In this document: positions 19,708-29,403 of the stretch, one piece after another
Position numbering within the stretch: the first letter of the stretch is position 1
Layout: every line of letters starts with the position of its first letter
DNA from: Candidatus Enterococcus stercoripullorum
Lineage (GTDB): Bacteria > Bacillota > Bacilli > Lactobacillales > Enterococcaceae
Length of the DNA: 64,000 nucleotides
Assembly: GCA_019120335.1 (NCBI GenBank)
Contig: DWVH01000069.1
Location: 1-64,000 of the forward strand
Direction: 5' to 3'
Made by a program: the position numbers and the translations under genes
The notes under the pieces: generated by a model
Told to the model about the DNA's origin: nothing
Seen by the model: only the letters and a program-made list of their open reading frames with translations
Databases searched by the model: none

Positions 19708-19753
19708 GAAGAATTTCTGAGTATTTTGTGTACGATGAAATTCTTCTTTTTTT
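19708..19753 (+). terminator. terminator after the SNF2 gene
   Basis: GAAGAATTTC (19708-19717) pairs perfectly with GAAATTCTTC (19737-19746) and is followed by seven Ts. The loop is 19 nt. Confidence 0.85.
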
Positions 19754-19774
19754 GACTTTTTTCTTCATTCTCTA

Positions 19775-19805
19775 TTGACTTAAAGTTAAGTTTAAGGTGT
19801 AGACT
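19775..19805 (+). promoter_or_regulatory. MerR-type promoter with 19-bp spacer
   Basis: TTGACT (19775-19780) and TAGACT (19800-19805) are separated by 19 bases, the over-long spacer typical of MerR-family-activated promoters. Inside the spacer lies the dyad CTTAAA-N6-TTTAAG (19779-19796). It faces the CMD-cupin gene. No MerR gene is adjacent here. Confidence 0.7.
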
Positions 19806-19884
19806 TGGGGTGTAAGTGGTGAAAAAGAAAAATATTTTTTCAAGGCTGTACAATGGTTGAAAATAATAGAAAGAATGGAAAGTG

Positions 19885-20661
19885 ATGAACATGAATCGAA
19901 AAATAACTCAAGATGCAGGTAGAAAGCAATTAGGTGATTTTGCGCCAGATTTTGCTCATTTTAACGATGATGTATTATTTGGTGAAAACTGGAATATCCC
20001 AGGAATTGATCTTAAAACGCGTTGTTTATTAACAGTAATAACTTTGATGGCTCAAGGAATAACGGATTCTTCATTAGTTTATCATCTAGAAAATGCGAAA
20101 AATCATGGGGTCAGTAATGAAAAAATTGTGGCGGCTGTTACTCATGTTGCTTTTTATGCAGGTTGGACAAAAGCATGGGCGGTCTTTCGTTTGGCTAAAG
20201 GGGTCTGGTCTGAAAAAGTCACAAGTGAAGAAGCCAAATCCCAACATCAAGCAAGTATGATTTTTCCAATTGGCGAGCCGAACGATGCTTATGCGCAATA
20301 TTTTACCGGTCAAAGCTATTTAGCAAGTGTAACAGATGAGTAAATTCCTATACACAACGTTACTTTTGAGCCTGGTTGCCGAAATAACTGGCATATCCAT
20401 CATGCAAAATCTGGTGGTGGTCAGATATTGATATGTGTTGGTGGTATCGGCATTTATCAAGAAGAAGGAAAAGAAGCCGTGGTGATGCATCTGGGTGATT
20501 GTGTAAATATTCCAGCGGGTGTGAAACATTGGCATGGTGCAACGCAAAATCACTGGTTTTCTCACCTTGCGATTGCTGTACCAGGGGAAGATGCCAGTAA
20601 TGAATGGTTTGAAGAAGTCAGTGAGGAAGATTATTTAGCTGCACAACCTTTAAGCGAATAA
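19885..20661 (+). pseudogene. carboxymuconolactone decarboxylase-cupin protein, split by an in-frame stop
   Basis: The first part encodes a carboxymuconolactone-decarboxylase-like (AhpD-fold) domain (LGDFAPDFAHFNDDVLFGENW, then TVITLMAQG). It stops at a TAA (20341-20343). The same frame continues immediately with a cupin domain: VTFEPGCRNNWHIHHA, GDCVNIPAGVKHWHGA. The two domains form one protein of about 258 residues in related bacteria, so a single CAA-to-TAA-type change would explain the break. The CMD half may still be made. The cupin half could only be translated from an internal start. The promoter looks MerR-dependent. Confidence 0.8.
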
Positions 20662-20788
20662 TTACATCAAGTGGACGGACTTAAAAATAAGAGCTGCCAC
20701 TTTTTTTGCCTTGGATTTCACATACAAGTGTCTTTTTTTTACTTTGGATTGATTGTAGTTCAAAAGTTTTAATAGTTTTTTCTACCTA
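20662..20788. other. gap with weak hairpin, junction to truncated gene
   Basis: AAGTGG near 20670 can pair with CCACTT just before a T-rich run at about 20700-20707. This gives a weak terminator candidate for the CMD-cupin gene. The remainder is the AT-rich junction where the next gene has lost its 5' part. Confidence 0.35.
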
Positions 20789-21181
20789 GTTGAAGGTAAG
20801 ACCATTGAAGAATTAGCTAAGAAGATTAAAGTTCCTGCTGATACGTTGAAACAAACGCTAGATTCGTGGAACCAAGATGTCGCTAATAAGAAAGATCCAG
20901 AATTTGGTCGTTCTACAGCTATGGATTATGATTTAACCAAAGCGCCTTACTATGCGATTCAAATTGCCCCTGGTATTCACCATACAATGGGTGGTGTGAA
21001 GATTAACACGAACACCGAAGTAATTAATACTAAAGGTGAAGTGATTCCTGGTCTTTATGCTGCGGGTGAAGTCACTGGTGGTTTACATGGTAATAACCGT
21101 ATTGGTGGGAATGCTGTGGCTGATATCGTCATTTTCGGTCGACAAGTAGGTAATCAATCAGCGGTTTATGTTCAAAAATAA
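20789..21181 (+). pseudogene. fumarate reductase/flavocytochrome C-terminal remnant
   Basis: The frame begins inside a protein (VEGKTIEELAKKIKVPADTLKQTL) and runs to the C-terminus. It carries YYAIQIAPGIHHTMGGVKINTNTEV, GLYAAGEVTGGLHGNNRIGGNA and the closing FGRQVG segment of FAD-dependent fumarate reductase/succinate dehydrogenase-type flavoproteins. Only about 130 of some 450-500 residues remain, and the FAD-binding N-terminus is absent. No start codon or ribosome site fits a functional short form. It is read as a deletion remnant. Confidence 0.8.
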
Positions 21182-21202
21182 TTGATTAGTTAAAGATATA
21201 GG

Positions 21203-21237
21203 TACAGCTCTTTGATTTCAAGGGGCTGTATTTTTTT
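21203..21237 (+). terminator. terminator after the fumarate-reductase remnant
   Basis: TACAGCTCTTTG pairs with CAAGGGGCTGTA with wobble pairs and is followed by seven Ts. Confidence 0.75.
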
Positions 21238-21535
21238 AGGAAGATAGTTCAGGGGCTCAATATTGACTAATATCAATAGTCGGTTATGAAATTTATTTCT
21301 CTGTTACACGCCATATGAAACATTTTAAAGATGAAAAAACGCTTTTTTCCAGAAGTAGCTAAGTATGTTCATTTTAAAAATACTGATAAATTGGAAAAGT
21401 TTAAGTAAGTCACAAAATTTCTATTCTTAACCTGTGGAAAAATATCTAGCTAATTACTTTGAGTTAGGATTATGGTGGAGAGTTGTATTTTTGTGATTTT
21501 TTGGTTATCATGGAAAAGTGAAGAGAGGTGCACTG
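21238..21535. other. degenerate intergenic stretch
   Basis: No gene is called. A 25-codon frame at 21331-21408 (MKKRFFPEVAKYVHFKNTD...) has protein-like composition but no clear ribosome site, so it may be a fragment of a lost gene. The right end carries GAGAGGTG, the ribosome site of the following glycosyltransferase. Confidence 0.4.
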
Positions 21536-22348
21536 ATGAATTTACTTTTTTCAATTGATGATGCTTATGTGGACCAATAGAAGGTAACACTATTTTCGAT
21601 TATGCATAATTCCAATGTTCAAAAATTATCAGTATATATTTTACAAAAAGAAGCTTTAGCACGGAATGTCGAAATATTTGATTTTTGTCAAAGATTAGGT
21701 GTGACATATTACCCAGTTGTTATTGGAAAAAATGAATTTCAAGATGCACCAACCAGTAAACATTATCCAGAAACGATTTATTATCGCTTGTTAGCACATG
21801 AGTATTTACCACAAGAATTGGATAAAGTCTTATATATTGACGCCGATATTTTATGTCTAAACGATATTTCCACGATTTATGAAATGAAACTTGATGATTT
21901 TTTATATGCAGCGGCGAGTCATATTGCGGATTCAAATATTCGTGATTTAATTAATAAAGCCAGACTTGGAAATTTCGAGGCGACTTCTTATGTTAATTCT
22001 GGCGTTTTATTAATGAATCTTGAGCAAATTCGCAAAACTGTGAAGCGAGAAGATATTATGGATTATATTGCTACAAATGGTCCGTTATTATTTTTGCCTG
22101 ACCAAGATGTTTTAAATGCGTTATATGGGCATCAAATTTTATTAGTCACAGATGAGATTTATAACTTTGATGCGCGTTATCATGCTTATTATTATGCGAA
22201 AACGGCTGGTCTGATAGATGCAGATTGGATTGTGCAAAATACAGTCTTTTTACATTATTGTGGCAAAGATAAGCCTTGGAAGAAAAATGCTCGTGGTAAA
22301 TTTTCTTTCATCTATAAACATTACCAACGATTAACCCATAAAGTATAG
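21536..22348 (+). pseudogene. GT8-family glycosyltransferase with early nonsense codon
   Basis: The ATG at 21536 follows GAGAGGTG and begins MNLLFSIDDAYVDQ. It meets TAG at 21578-21580, and the same frame then continues KVTLFSIMHNSNVQKLSVYIL. The rest shows the GT8 DxD motif (YIDADILCLND), the SYVNSGVLLMNLEQIR segment, LPDQDVLNALY and HYCGKDKPW. That makes a full-length family 8 enzyme of about 270 residues. A start at the internal ATG 21602 would remove the first beta strand of the nucleotide-sugar fold. The gene is therefore probably inactive. rbgA starts 13 bases after its stop. Confidence 0.75.
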
Positions 22349-22361
22349 GAAGGAAGTTATT

Positions 22362-23210
22362 ATGAATATTCAGTGGTTTCCCGGACATATGGCAAAAGCG
22401 AAACGGGAAGTAAGTGAAAAATTAAAATTTGTCGATATTGTATTTGAATTAGTGGATGCGAGATTACCCTTATCTTCTAGAAATCCATTATTAAATCAGA
22501 TTTTACAACAGAAGCCTAGAATTATGTTGTTAAATAAAGCGGATTTAGCTGATCCAAAGCAAACTAAGCAGTGGATTGAATATTTTAAAACTCAGGGGAT
22601 TTTAGCTTTAGCCATTAATGCACAAGAAAATCAAGGAGTAAAGCAAATTTTACCTTTAGCCAAAGAAGCACTAGCCGAAAAGATCGTCCGTGATAAGGCT
22701 CGAGGACTTAAACCTAGAGCAATTCGCGCAATGATTATCGGGATTCCAAATGTGGGCAAATCGACTTTATTGAATCGCTTGGTCGGTAAAAAAATTGCGC
22801 AAACTGGAAATAAGCCTGGGGTGACAAAAGGCCAACAATGGTTAAAACTAGGAAATGAGTTGGAGTTACTTGATACACCAGGAATATTATGGCCAAAATT
22901 TGATGATCAAGAAATTGGGATGAAGTTAGCTTTGACCGGCGCGATTAAAGACCAATTATTACATTTAGATGATTTGACCATTTATGGGTTGGACTTCTTT
23001 GCCCGTTATTATCCTGGGCAAATTAAGGCTAGATATCCATTTGCTGATGAAAGTTTACTTGGTGGCGAATTAATTATGGACTTGACCATGGGACTAGGGT
23101 TTAGAGAAGATTATGAACGTGCTTGTGAGCGGATTATTCACGATATTCGTCAAGGAAAATTAGGGCGCTATACTTTGGACCGCGCTGAAGAGGTGACTAG
23201 CCATGAGTGA
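22362..23210 (+). CDS. rbgA: ribosome biogenesis GTPase RbgA (YlqF)
   Basis: Circularly permuted GTPase required for late 50S assembly. The motif order confirms the permutation: NKADL (about 57-61) comes before GIPNVGKST (about 127-135) and DTPGILWP (about 172-179). The N-terminus [14 protein letters not shown] is characteristic. There are 282 residues. The ATG follows AGGAAGG. Its stop overlaps the rnhB start by eight bases, so the two are translationally coupled. Confidence 0.96.
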   Translation: MNIQWFPGHMAKAKREVSEKLKFVDIVFELVDARLPLSSRNPLLNQILQQKPRIMLLNKADLADPKQTKQWIEYFKTQGILALAINAQENQGVKQILPLAKEALAEKIVRDKARGLKPRAIRAMIIGIPNVGKSTLLNRLVGKKIAQTGNKPGVTKGQQWLKLGNELELLDTPGILWPKFDDQEIGMKLALTGAIKDQLLHLDDLTIYGLDFFARYYPGQIKARYPFADESLLGGELIMDLTMGLGFREDYERACERIIHDIRQGKLGRYTLDRAEEVTSHE

Positions 23211-23967
23211 AACGATTGCCCAAATTAAGGAAAAATTGGCACAAATCCATGATTCACAAGATGAGTATGTTTTACAATTACGAAAAGATGAGCGTGCAGG
23301 AGTGCAAAAATTAATCCAACAATTTGAAAATCGCTTAGCCAAAGAACAGGCTCTGATTAAAAAAGCACACGAAATGCGGCAATTTGAAAATGAATTACTG
23401 ACAAAAGGCTATCAGGCGATTTGTGGGATTGATGAAGTCGGCCGTGGACCATTAGCTGGACCTGTAGTGGCTGCAGCAGTGATTTTACCGAATGATGAAT
23501 TAATTTTAGGGTTGAATGATTCTAAGCAATTATCTGAGAAAAAACGAGAAAGTCTGTATCAGCTTATCCAAGAAAAAGCCGTTGCCATCGGAATAGGTGT
23601 AGTTGATGAAAAAACAATCGATGAAATCAATATTTATCAAGCTGCCCGCCTTGCAATGACCAAAGCCGTCGAACAATTAGCGGTGCAACCAGATTACTTG
23701 CTGATTGATGCGATGGAATTAGATTTAGATATTCAACAAACTTCATTAATTAAAGGTGATGCGCGGAGTCAAAGTATTGCCGCAGCTAGTATTATTGCCA
23801 AAGTATACCGTGATCATTTAATGGTTGATTTGGATAAACAGTTTCCTGGCTATGGTTTTAGCAAAAATGCAGGCTATGGCACGAAAGAACATTTAGAAGG
23901 ATTAGCGAAATATGGCGTGACACCGATTCATCGCAAAACATTTGCTCCAATAAAAGATATGATTTAA
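23203..23967 (+). CDS. rnhB: ribonuclease HII
   Basis: Removes ribonucleotides from RNA-DNA hybrids. The N-terminal 70 residues form a helical extension, followed by the catalytic domain [21 protein letters not shown] (first acidic residues), [13 protein letters not shown], and later IDAMELDL and [14 protein letters not shown]. The length of 254 is normal for the Firmicute type with an N-terminal domain. The start overlaps rbgA. It ends in front of a terminator-like hairpin that also contains the dprA ribosome site. Confidence 0.95.
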   Translation: MSETIAQIKEKLAQIHDSQDEYVLQLRKDERAGVQKLIQQFENRLAKEQALIKKAHEMRQFENELLTKGYQAICGIDEVGRGPLAGPVVAAAVILPNDELILGLNDSKQLSEKKRESLYQLIQEKAVAIGIGVVDEKTIDEINIYQAARLAMTKAVEQLAVQPDYLLIDAMELDLDIQQTSLIKGDARSQSIAAASIIAKVYRDHLMVDLDKQFPGYGFSKNAGYGTKEHLEGLAKYGVTPIHRKTFAPIKDMI

Positions 23968-23975
23968 AAAAGTTT

Positions 23976-24017
23976 TCCCTCCTTTTTTGCGTATTTAGTA
24001 AATGAGGAGGGATTTTT
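23976..24017 (+). terminator. rnhB terminator-like hairpin containing the dprA ribosome site
   Basis: TCCCTCC (23976-23982) pairs perfectly with GGAGGGA (24006-24012) and is followed by TTTTT. The right arm is also the AGGAGG Shine-Dalgarno sequence for the GTG start of dprA at 24018. The same element could stop rnhB transcripts and hide the dprA ribosome site. Confidence 0.7.
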
Positions 24018-24905
24018 GTGTTTGAACAATTATCAATTTTAGAACAATTATGTGTGAAATTAAGTTACTTACCCTTGAGTATTCAGAAAAAATGGCGGGC
24101 TTTTGGTTATTTTGTGGAGCATTCGTTGACTGAACTAGCACAACAAGGGCCAATTATTATGCGTGAATTACAAATCACTCAGCATCAAGATTTGTTTTTG
24201 CACTATTGGCAGGAATTAGATGAGCAAAAACTAGCAGATTTGACGGCTGAGCAGAAATTTATCACGATTTTATCAGAGGAGTACCCTGATGTTTTAAAAG
24301 AAACGTATCAACCACCGCTTGTTCTTTTTTATGAAGGTGATAAATCTTTATTGCAGCAACGACAAATCGCAATTGTGGGCTCTCGATTAGCCAGTCCGTA
24401 CGCATGTCAAGTGATGGAGCAGCTTTTACCACCATTGATTGACGATGGGTTGGTCATTACGAGTGGTTTGGCTAAAGGGGTAGATAGTTATGCTCATCAA
24501 TTGGCGATGATTTATCACGGAAAGACGATTGGTGTCGTAGGTTGTGGAATTGATATTTGTTATCCTAAAGAAGTACGGTCGATATATGAGCGGATGAAAA
24601 CTCAACAGCTAATAGTGAGTGAGTATCCGGCAACTACCCCTGTGCGACGTTTTCATTTTCCGCTTCGTAATCGTATTATCGCTGGACTGGCTGAAGGTGT
24701 CTGTGTGATTGAGGCTAAAGACAAGAGCGGTTCTTTAATTACGGCACAGCTTGCTATTGATGAAGGTCGCAGTGTCTTTAGTGTGCCAGGAGAAGTTATA
24801 AGTCGTCGTAATACCGGAACTTTAAAGCTTATTCAAGATGGAGCAAAATGCGTGATTTCAGCATCGGATATTCTTGATGAATTGCCAAATTTTCGCGTAA
24901 AATAA
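24018..24905 (+). CDS. dprA: DNA-processing protein DprA (Smf)
   Basis: RecA loader for incoming single-stranded DNA during natural transformation. The Rossmann-like core has IVGSRLASPYACQVMEQL, ITSGLAKGVDSYAHQLA, and EAKDKSGSLITAQLAIDEGR followed by SVPGEV. The N-terminal helical part is present. The start codon is GTG, chosen for its seven-base distance to AGGAGG. There are 295 residues, close to the usual size. It is conserved also in non-transformable Firmicutes, so its presence alone does not show competence. Confidence 0.92.
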   Translation: MFEQLSILEQLCVKLSYLPLSIQKKWRAFGYFVEHSLTELAQQGPIIMRELQITQHQDLFLHYWQELDEQKLADLTAEQKFITILSEEYPDVLKETYQPPLVLFYEGDKSLLQQRQIAIVGSRLASPYACQVMEQLLPPLIDDGLVITSGLAKGVDSYAHQLAMIYHGKTIGVVGCGIDICYPKEVRSIYERMKTQQLIVSEYPATTPVRRFHFPLRNRIIAGLAEGVCVIEAKDKSGSLITAQLAIDEGRSVFSVPGEVISRRNTGTLKLIQDGAKCVISASDILDELPNFRVK

Positions 24906-24936
24906 TCGTCTGTATATTTTTGCTTTGCTATTTTTC

Positions 24937-24965
24937 TTGACAAACCAAATTCTTATCGCTATGAT
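24937..24965 (+). promoter_or_regulatory. promoter upstream of topA
   Basis: TTGACA (24937-24942) and TATGAT (24960-24965) are separated by 17 bases, about 130 bases before topA. A second -10-like TATAAT lies at 25055-25060 with a poor -35. Confidence 0.65.
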
Positions 24966-25093
24966 TGAAGTCGATTTACGAAAAAAATAATTTTGCTCAT
25001 AGCATTCAGATATTTGGGCAAAATAGAACAATTATTTGATTCAAAATAATTCATTATAATAGAAGAAAAATTTTATAAAGGAGCTCTGATTTG

Positions 25094-27172
25094 ATGGCAT
25101 ATAAGTATTTAGTCATAGTGGAGTCACCAGCAAAAGCAAAAACAATTGAGAAGTATTTAGGGAAGAATTACAAAGTAGTTGCCAGTGTGGGTCATGTACG
25201 TGATTTACCTAAAAGTAAGATGGGAATCGATGTAGAAAATAATTATGAACCACACTATATTTCTATTCGTGGTAAAGGCGATGTTATTAAGAGTTTACGT
25301 CAAGCTGCAAAAAAAGCGGAAAAAGTTTATCTTGCAAGTGACCCGGATAGAGAAGGGGAAGCAATTGCCTGGCATTTAGCACATATTCTAGGTTTGTCAC
25401 TGGAAGATAAAAACCGTGTTGTCTTTAATGAGATTACCAAAGATGCAGTCAAAGCGGCTTTTAAAGAACCACGTACCATTAATTTAGATTTAGTGGATGC
25501 GCAACAAGCTCGTCGTGTGTTAGACCGACTTGTAGGGTATTCTATTAGTCCGATTCTATGGAAAAAAGTGAAAAAAGGTTTGAGTGCAGGTCGAGTTCAA
25601 TCAGTTGCTTTGAAGATGATTATCGATCGCGAAAAAGAAATCCGTAACTTCAAACCAGAAGAATATTGGACGATTGATGGAAACTTTAAAAAAGGGCGTC
25701 AAAAGTTTAAAGCGAATTTCTGGGGCTTAGATGGTAAAAAATATCAGCTAAAGACGCAAGAAGATGTCCAAACTGTTTTACAACGTGTCGATTCTAAAGA
25801 TTATCAAGTAACTAAAGTTGAAAAGAAAGAACGTAAACGCAATCCAGCAGCACCATTTACAACTAGTAGTTTGCAACAAGAAGCTGCTCGAAAATTAAAC
25901 TTTAGAACACGTAAAACAATGATGGTTGCGCAACAATTATATGAAGGGATTGCCCTAGGTCGTCAAGGTACGGTCGGTCTAATTACCTATATGCGTACAG
26001 ACTCTAAACGAATTGCAGATACAGCAAAACAAGAAGCTTCACAATTTATTGAAGAAACTTATGGTAGTGAATTCGCGGCTCATAGTAGTAAAAAAGTTGT
26101 CAATGCGCAAGGTGCACAAGATGCCCATGAAGCCATTCGTCCAACGAGTGTGTTGCGTACACCAGAAAGTTTAGAAAAATACTTGGATAAAGATCAAATG
26201 AAGCTATATTCTTTGATTTGGTCCAGATTTGTGGCTAGTCAGATGACACCTGCCGTTCTAGATACTATGAAAGTGACTTTAATTCAAAATGGTGTTACTT
26301 TTATTGCTAATGGCTCTAAAGTCAAATTCAAAGGCTTTATGCAAGTTTATGTCGAAGGACGCGATGATGGTAAAGAAGAAAAAGAAAATGTGTTGCCAGA
26401 ATTGGTCGAAGGCGAAACGGTACAGTCTGTAGATGTTGAGCCTAAACAACACTTTACCCAACCGCCTGCACGATATAGTGAAGCTACTTTGATTCGTACG
26501 CTTGAAGAAAATGGTGTTGGTCGTCCTTCTACTTATGCGCCAACACTTGATACGATTCAACGTCGCTACTATGTCAAATTGGCACAAAAACGATTTGAAC
26601 CAACGGAATTAGGAGATATTGTTAATACATTAACGGTTGACTTCTTTCCTAAAATTGTTGATATTCACTTTACTGCAGAAATGGAAAACAGTTTGGACCG
26701 TGTAGAAGAAGGTAAAGAGAACTGGGTAAAAGTCATCGATGGCTTCTATCAACCATTTGCTAAAGAATTGGCTGTGGCAGAAGAGCAAATTGAAAAAGTC
26801 CAAATTAAAGATGAACCAGCTGGCTTTGACTGTGATGTTTGTGGTCATCCGATGGTCGTAAAACTAGGAAAATATGGAAAATTCTATGCATGTAGTAATT
26901 TCCCAGAATGTCGTAATACGAAGCCTATCGTAAAAGAAATCGGTATCGAATGTCCACACTGTCATAAAGGCCAAATCATTGAAAGAAAATCTAAGAAAAA
27001 TCGGGTATTTTATGGTTGCAGTAATTATCCTGAATGTGAGTTTGTTTCATGGGATAAACCAATTGGTAGAAATTGTCCGAAATGTAATCACTTCTTAGTT
27101 GAGAAAAAAGTGAAAGGTGGCAAGCAAGTCGTTTGTCCGAATGGTGATTACGAAGAAAATGTCATTAAATAG
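25094..27172 (+). CDS. topA: DNA topoisomerase I
   Basis: Type IA topoisomerase that relaxes negative supercoils. The TOPRIM domain begins [19 protein letters not shown] and continues [13 protein letters not shown]. The catalytic Tyr lies in LITYMRTDS. The C-terminus carries three Cys4-type zinc ribbons: [28 protein letters not shown], and a third starting CPKCNHF. There are 692 residues. The ATG is preferred, and a TTG one codon upstream is an alternative at better spacing from AAAGGAG. trmFO follows after 14 bases, likely in the same transcript. Confidence 0.96.
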   Translation: MAYKYLVIVESPAKAKTIEKYLGKNYKVVASVGHVRDLPKSKMGIDVENNYEPHYISIRGKGDVIKSLRQAAKKAEKVYLASDPDREGEAIAWHLAHILGLSLEDKNRVVFNEITKDAVKAAFKEPRTINLDLVDAQQARRVLDRLVGYSISPILWKKVKKGLSAGRVQSVALKMIIDREKEIRNFKPEEYWTIDGNFKKGRQKFKANFWGLDGKKYQLKTQEDVQTVLQRVDSKDYQVTKVEKKERKRNPAAPFTTSSLQQEAARKLNFRTRKTMMVAQQLYEGIALGRQGTVGLITYMRTDSKRIADTAKQEASQFIEETYGSEFAAHSSKKVVNAQGAQDAHEAIRPTSVLRTPESLEKYLDKDQMKLYSLIWSRFVASQMTPAVLDTMKVTLIQNGVTFIANGSKVKFKGFMQVYVEGRDDGKEEKENVLPELVEGETVQSVDVEPKQHFTQPPARYSEATLIRTLEENGVGRPSTYAPTLDTIQRRYYVKLAQKRFEPTELGDIVNTLTVDFFPKIVDIHFTAEMENSLDRVEEGKENWVKVIDGFYQPFAKELAVAEEQIEKVQIKDEPAGFDCDVCGHPMVVKLGKYGKFYACSNFPECRNTKPIVKEIGIECPHCHKGQIIERKSKKNRVFYGCSNYPECEFVSWDKPIGRNCPKCNHFLVEKKVKGGKQVVCPNGDYEENVIK

Positions 27173-27186
27173 ATAGGAGATAACTG

Positions 27187-28491
27187 ATGGTTTATGTGAA
27201 TGTTATTGGTGCTGGGCTAGCAGGAAGTGAAGCAGCTTGGCAAATTGCAAATGCAGGTGTGGCGGTGCATTTATATGAAATGCGACCAACAAAGAAAACA
27301 CCTGCCCATCATACAAATCAATTTGCTGAATTGGTTTGTTCCAATTCTTTACGAGGCAATAGCTTACAAAATGCTGTTGGCGTCTTAAAAGAAGAAATGC
27401 GCCGAATGAATTCAGTGATTATTCATAGTGCAGATGAGACCAGTGTTCCTGCTGGCGGTGCATTAGCGGTGGATCGTGATACTTTTTCAGCAACGGTAAC
27501 TGAAAAATTACGTAATCATCCACTTATTACTGTATATGAAGAAGAATTAACAGAATTTCCAGAAGGGATAACAGTAGTTGCGACTGGGCCTTTAACTTCT
27601 GAAGGTTTAGCAAAAACAATTAAGGACTTCAATGGTTCAGATGGTTTTTATTTCTATGATGCCGCTGCGCCAATTATTGAAAAATCTTCAATCAATTTTG
27701 ATAAAGTATATCTAAAATCACGTTATGATAAAGGTGAGGCAGCTTATTTAAACTGTCCAATGACGAAAGAAGAGTTCGAGGTTTTTCATAAAGAATTGGT
27801 CAATGCGGAAGTGGCACCGTTAAAAGAGTTCGAAAAAGAAAAATACTTTGAAGGTTGTATGCCAATTGAAGTGATGGCAGCTCGTGGTGAGAAAACGATG
27901 TTGTTTGGGCCGATGAAACCAGTTGGACTAGAAGATCCAAAAACTGGTAAACGTCCATATGCGGTTATCCAATTACGTCAGGATAATGCTGCAGCTTCAC
28001 TTTATAATATTGTTGGGTTCCAAACTCATTTGAAATGGGGCGAACAAAAACGTGTCTTTCAAATGATTCCTGGCTTGGAAAATGCTGAATTTGTCCGTTA
28101 TGGTGTCATGCATCGTAATAGCTTCATGAATTCTCCGGAGTTATTAGAACCGACTTATCAATCACGCAAAGACAGTCGCATTTTCTTTGCTGGTCAGATG
28201 ACAGGGGTTGAAGGTTATGTGGAAAGTGCAGCCAGTGGGTTAATTGCCGGTATCAATGCAGCGCGTTTAGCAAAAGGTGAAGAGCTTGTTGTGTTCCCTC
28301 GTGAAACTGCGATGGGGTCGATGGCTTACTATATTACGCATGCTGAAGGCAAACATTTCCAACCAATGAATGCAAACTTTGGTCTATTCCCAGAGCTTCC
28401 TGAACGAATTCGCGATAAGAAATTACGTTATGAAACTCTAGCAAATCGCGCATTAGAAAGTCTTGAGCAAGTCAAAAATGAATTAGTATAA
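27187..28491 (+). CDS. trmFO: methylenetetrahydrofolate-tRNA uracil-54 methyltransferase TrmFO
   Basis: Makes 5-methyluridine at tRNA position 54 using methylene-THF and FAD. The FAD-binding [12 protein letters not shown] is at the N-terminus. [22 protein letters not shown], with the catalytic-region Cys, and [20 protein letters not shown] near the end are family hallmarks. The length of 434 is normal. An AGGAGA site lies ahead of the ATG, directly downstream of topA. In many Firmicutes a XerC-type recombinase gene follows, but here it does not. Confidence 0.95.
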   Translation: MVYVNVIGAGLAGSEAAWQIANAGVAVHLYEMRPTKKTPAHHTNQFAELVCSNSLRGNSLQNAVGVLKEEMRRMNSVIIHSADETSVPAGGALAVDRDTFSATVTEKLRNHPLITVYEEELTEFPEGITVVATGPLTSEGLAKTIKDFNGSDGFYFYDAAAPIIEKSSINFDKVYLKSRYDKGEAAYLNCPMTKEEFEVFHKELVNAEVAPLKEFEKEKYFEGCMPIEVMAARGEKTMLFGPMKPVGLEDPKTGKRPYAVIQLRQDNAAASLYNIVGFQTHLKWGEQKRVFQMIPGLENAEFVRYGVMHRNSFMNSPELLEPTYQSRKDSRIFFAGQMTGVEGYVESAASGLIAGINAARLAKGEELVVFPRETAMGSMAYYITHAEGKHFQPMNANFGLFPELPERIRDKKLRYETLANRALESLEQVKNELV

Positions 28492-28498
28492 AAAATAA

Positions 28499-28534
28499 GG
28501 GATTACTATCAATCTGGTAGTAGTCCTTTTTTTG
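28499..28534 (+). terminator. terminator after trmFO
   Basis: GGATTACTATC pairs with GGTAGTAGTCC with wobble pairs and is followed by seven Ts. Confidence 0.8.
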
Positions 28535-28713
28535 CTGAAAAAAATAGTAGTTCGAAATAATGGTTATAAAGATTTTTTCACCATTTTTTGACACTTTGGA
28601 AGAATTGACGAAAAAATTTTGAATATATTAAAAGTTTGCTAAATTTGCAACTATTTCGACTATTAAACGCTTGCGAAATATGCTAATATTATGTTATTGT
28701 ATATTAGACAAAG

Positions 28714-28728
28714 AAAATTCTGACAATT
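28714..28728. promoter_or_regulatory. CodY-box-like site (weaker)
   Basis: AAAATTCTGACAATT differs from the CodY consensus AATTTTCWGAAAATT at three positions. It is one of two such sites before the hslV-hslU-codY operon. Confidence 0.45.
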
Positions 28729-28781
28729 TGTTGTAATTCAGTAAAAGATATGGTAAAGTTTATTCTATATTAAAGTATTAG

Positions 28782-28796
28782 AATTTTCTGAGAATT
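28782..28796. promoter_or_regulatory. CodY box (strong match)
   Basis: AATTTTCTGAGAATT differs from the CodY consensus AATTTTCWGAAAATT at a single position. It lies about 45 bases before the hslV start in the promoter region of the operon that contains codY. This suggests autoregulation by branched-chain amino acids and GTP. Confidence 0.65.
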
Positions 28797-28841
28797 ACTA
28801 CGATTTGTCTCATATTTATGGTTGAAGGAGGCGCTTAATAT

Positions 28842-29390
28842 ATGGTAGAATCACAATTTCATTCCACCACAATATGTGCTGTAGAAAAAGATGGAAAATT
28901 TGCAATGGCTGGGGATGGTCAAGTTACCCTAGGTGAGCAAATTGTCATGAAAGCGACTGCTCGTAAAGTTCGTCGTATTTATAATAATCAAGTTGTTGTA
29001 GGATTCGCAGGAAGTGTTGCGGATGCCTTTACTTTAGAAGAAAAGTTTGAAGGTAAACTAAATGAATATAATGGTAATTTACAACGTGCTGCTGTGGAAT
29101 TAGCGCAAGAGTGGCGTACCCAGCAGTCCATGCAAAAGTTAGAAGCTATGTTAATCGTTATGAATGATAAGGAAATGTTACTTGTATCGGGAACTGGGGA
29201 AGTGATTGCTCCTGATGATGGTATTTTAGCGATTGGCTCAGGTGGAAATTATGCATTAGCTGCAGCTCGCGCAATGAAAAATTATAGTGGACAAGATTTA
29301 TCTGCTGCTGAAATTGCTAAAAACGCTTTAACGATTGCGGCAGATATCTGTGTCTTTACGAATCATAATATTATTGTAGAAGAATTTTAA
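28842..29390 (+). CDS. hslV: HslV (ClpQ) peptidase subunit
   Basis: Proteolytic subunit of the HslUV ATP-dependent protease. The catalytic threonine is in [11 protein letters not shown] (about residue 9), so the eight N-terminal residues must be removed. A similar short propeptide is known in staphylococcal HslV. The motifs [23 protein letters not shown], and [13 protein letters not shown] are typical. There are 182 residues. A clear AAGGAGG site precedes the start. hslU begins 13 bases after the stop. Confidence 0.96.
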   Translation: MVESQFHSTTICAVEKDGKFAMAGDGQVTLGEQIVMKATARKVRRIYNNQVVVGFAGSVADAFTLEEKFEGKLNEYNGNLQRAAVELAQEWRTQQSMQKLEAMLIVMNDKEMLLVSGTGEVIAPDDGILAIGSGGNYALAAARAMKNYSGQDLSAAEIAKNALTIAADICVFTNHNIIVEEF

Positions 29391-29403
29391 GGAAGGTATA
29401 TAG

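Larger units (their letters stand above)
28535..28841. other. AT-rich regulatory gap upstream of hslV
   Basis: About 300 bases without a gene. It holds two CodY-box-like sites (28714-28728 and 28782-28796) and an AAGGAGG ribosome site. The XerC-type gene found here in related operons is absent, and I see no residual coding sequence for it. No single promoter stands out. Confidence 0.5.

Noticed and set aside
21331..21408. 25-codon frame with protein-like composition
   Set aside because: Too short, no clear ribosome site and no recognised family. Noted only as a possible fragment of a lost gene.
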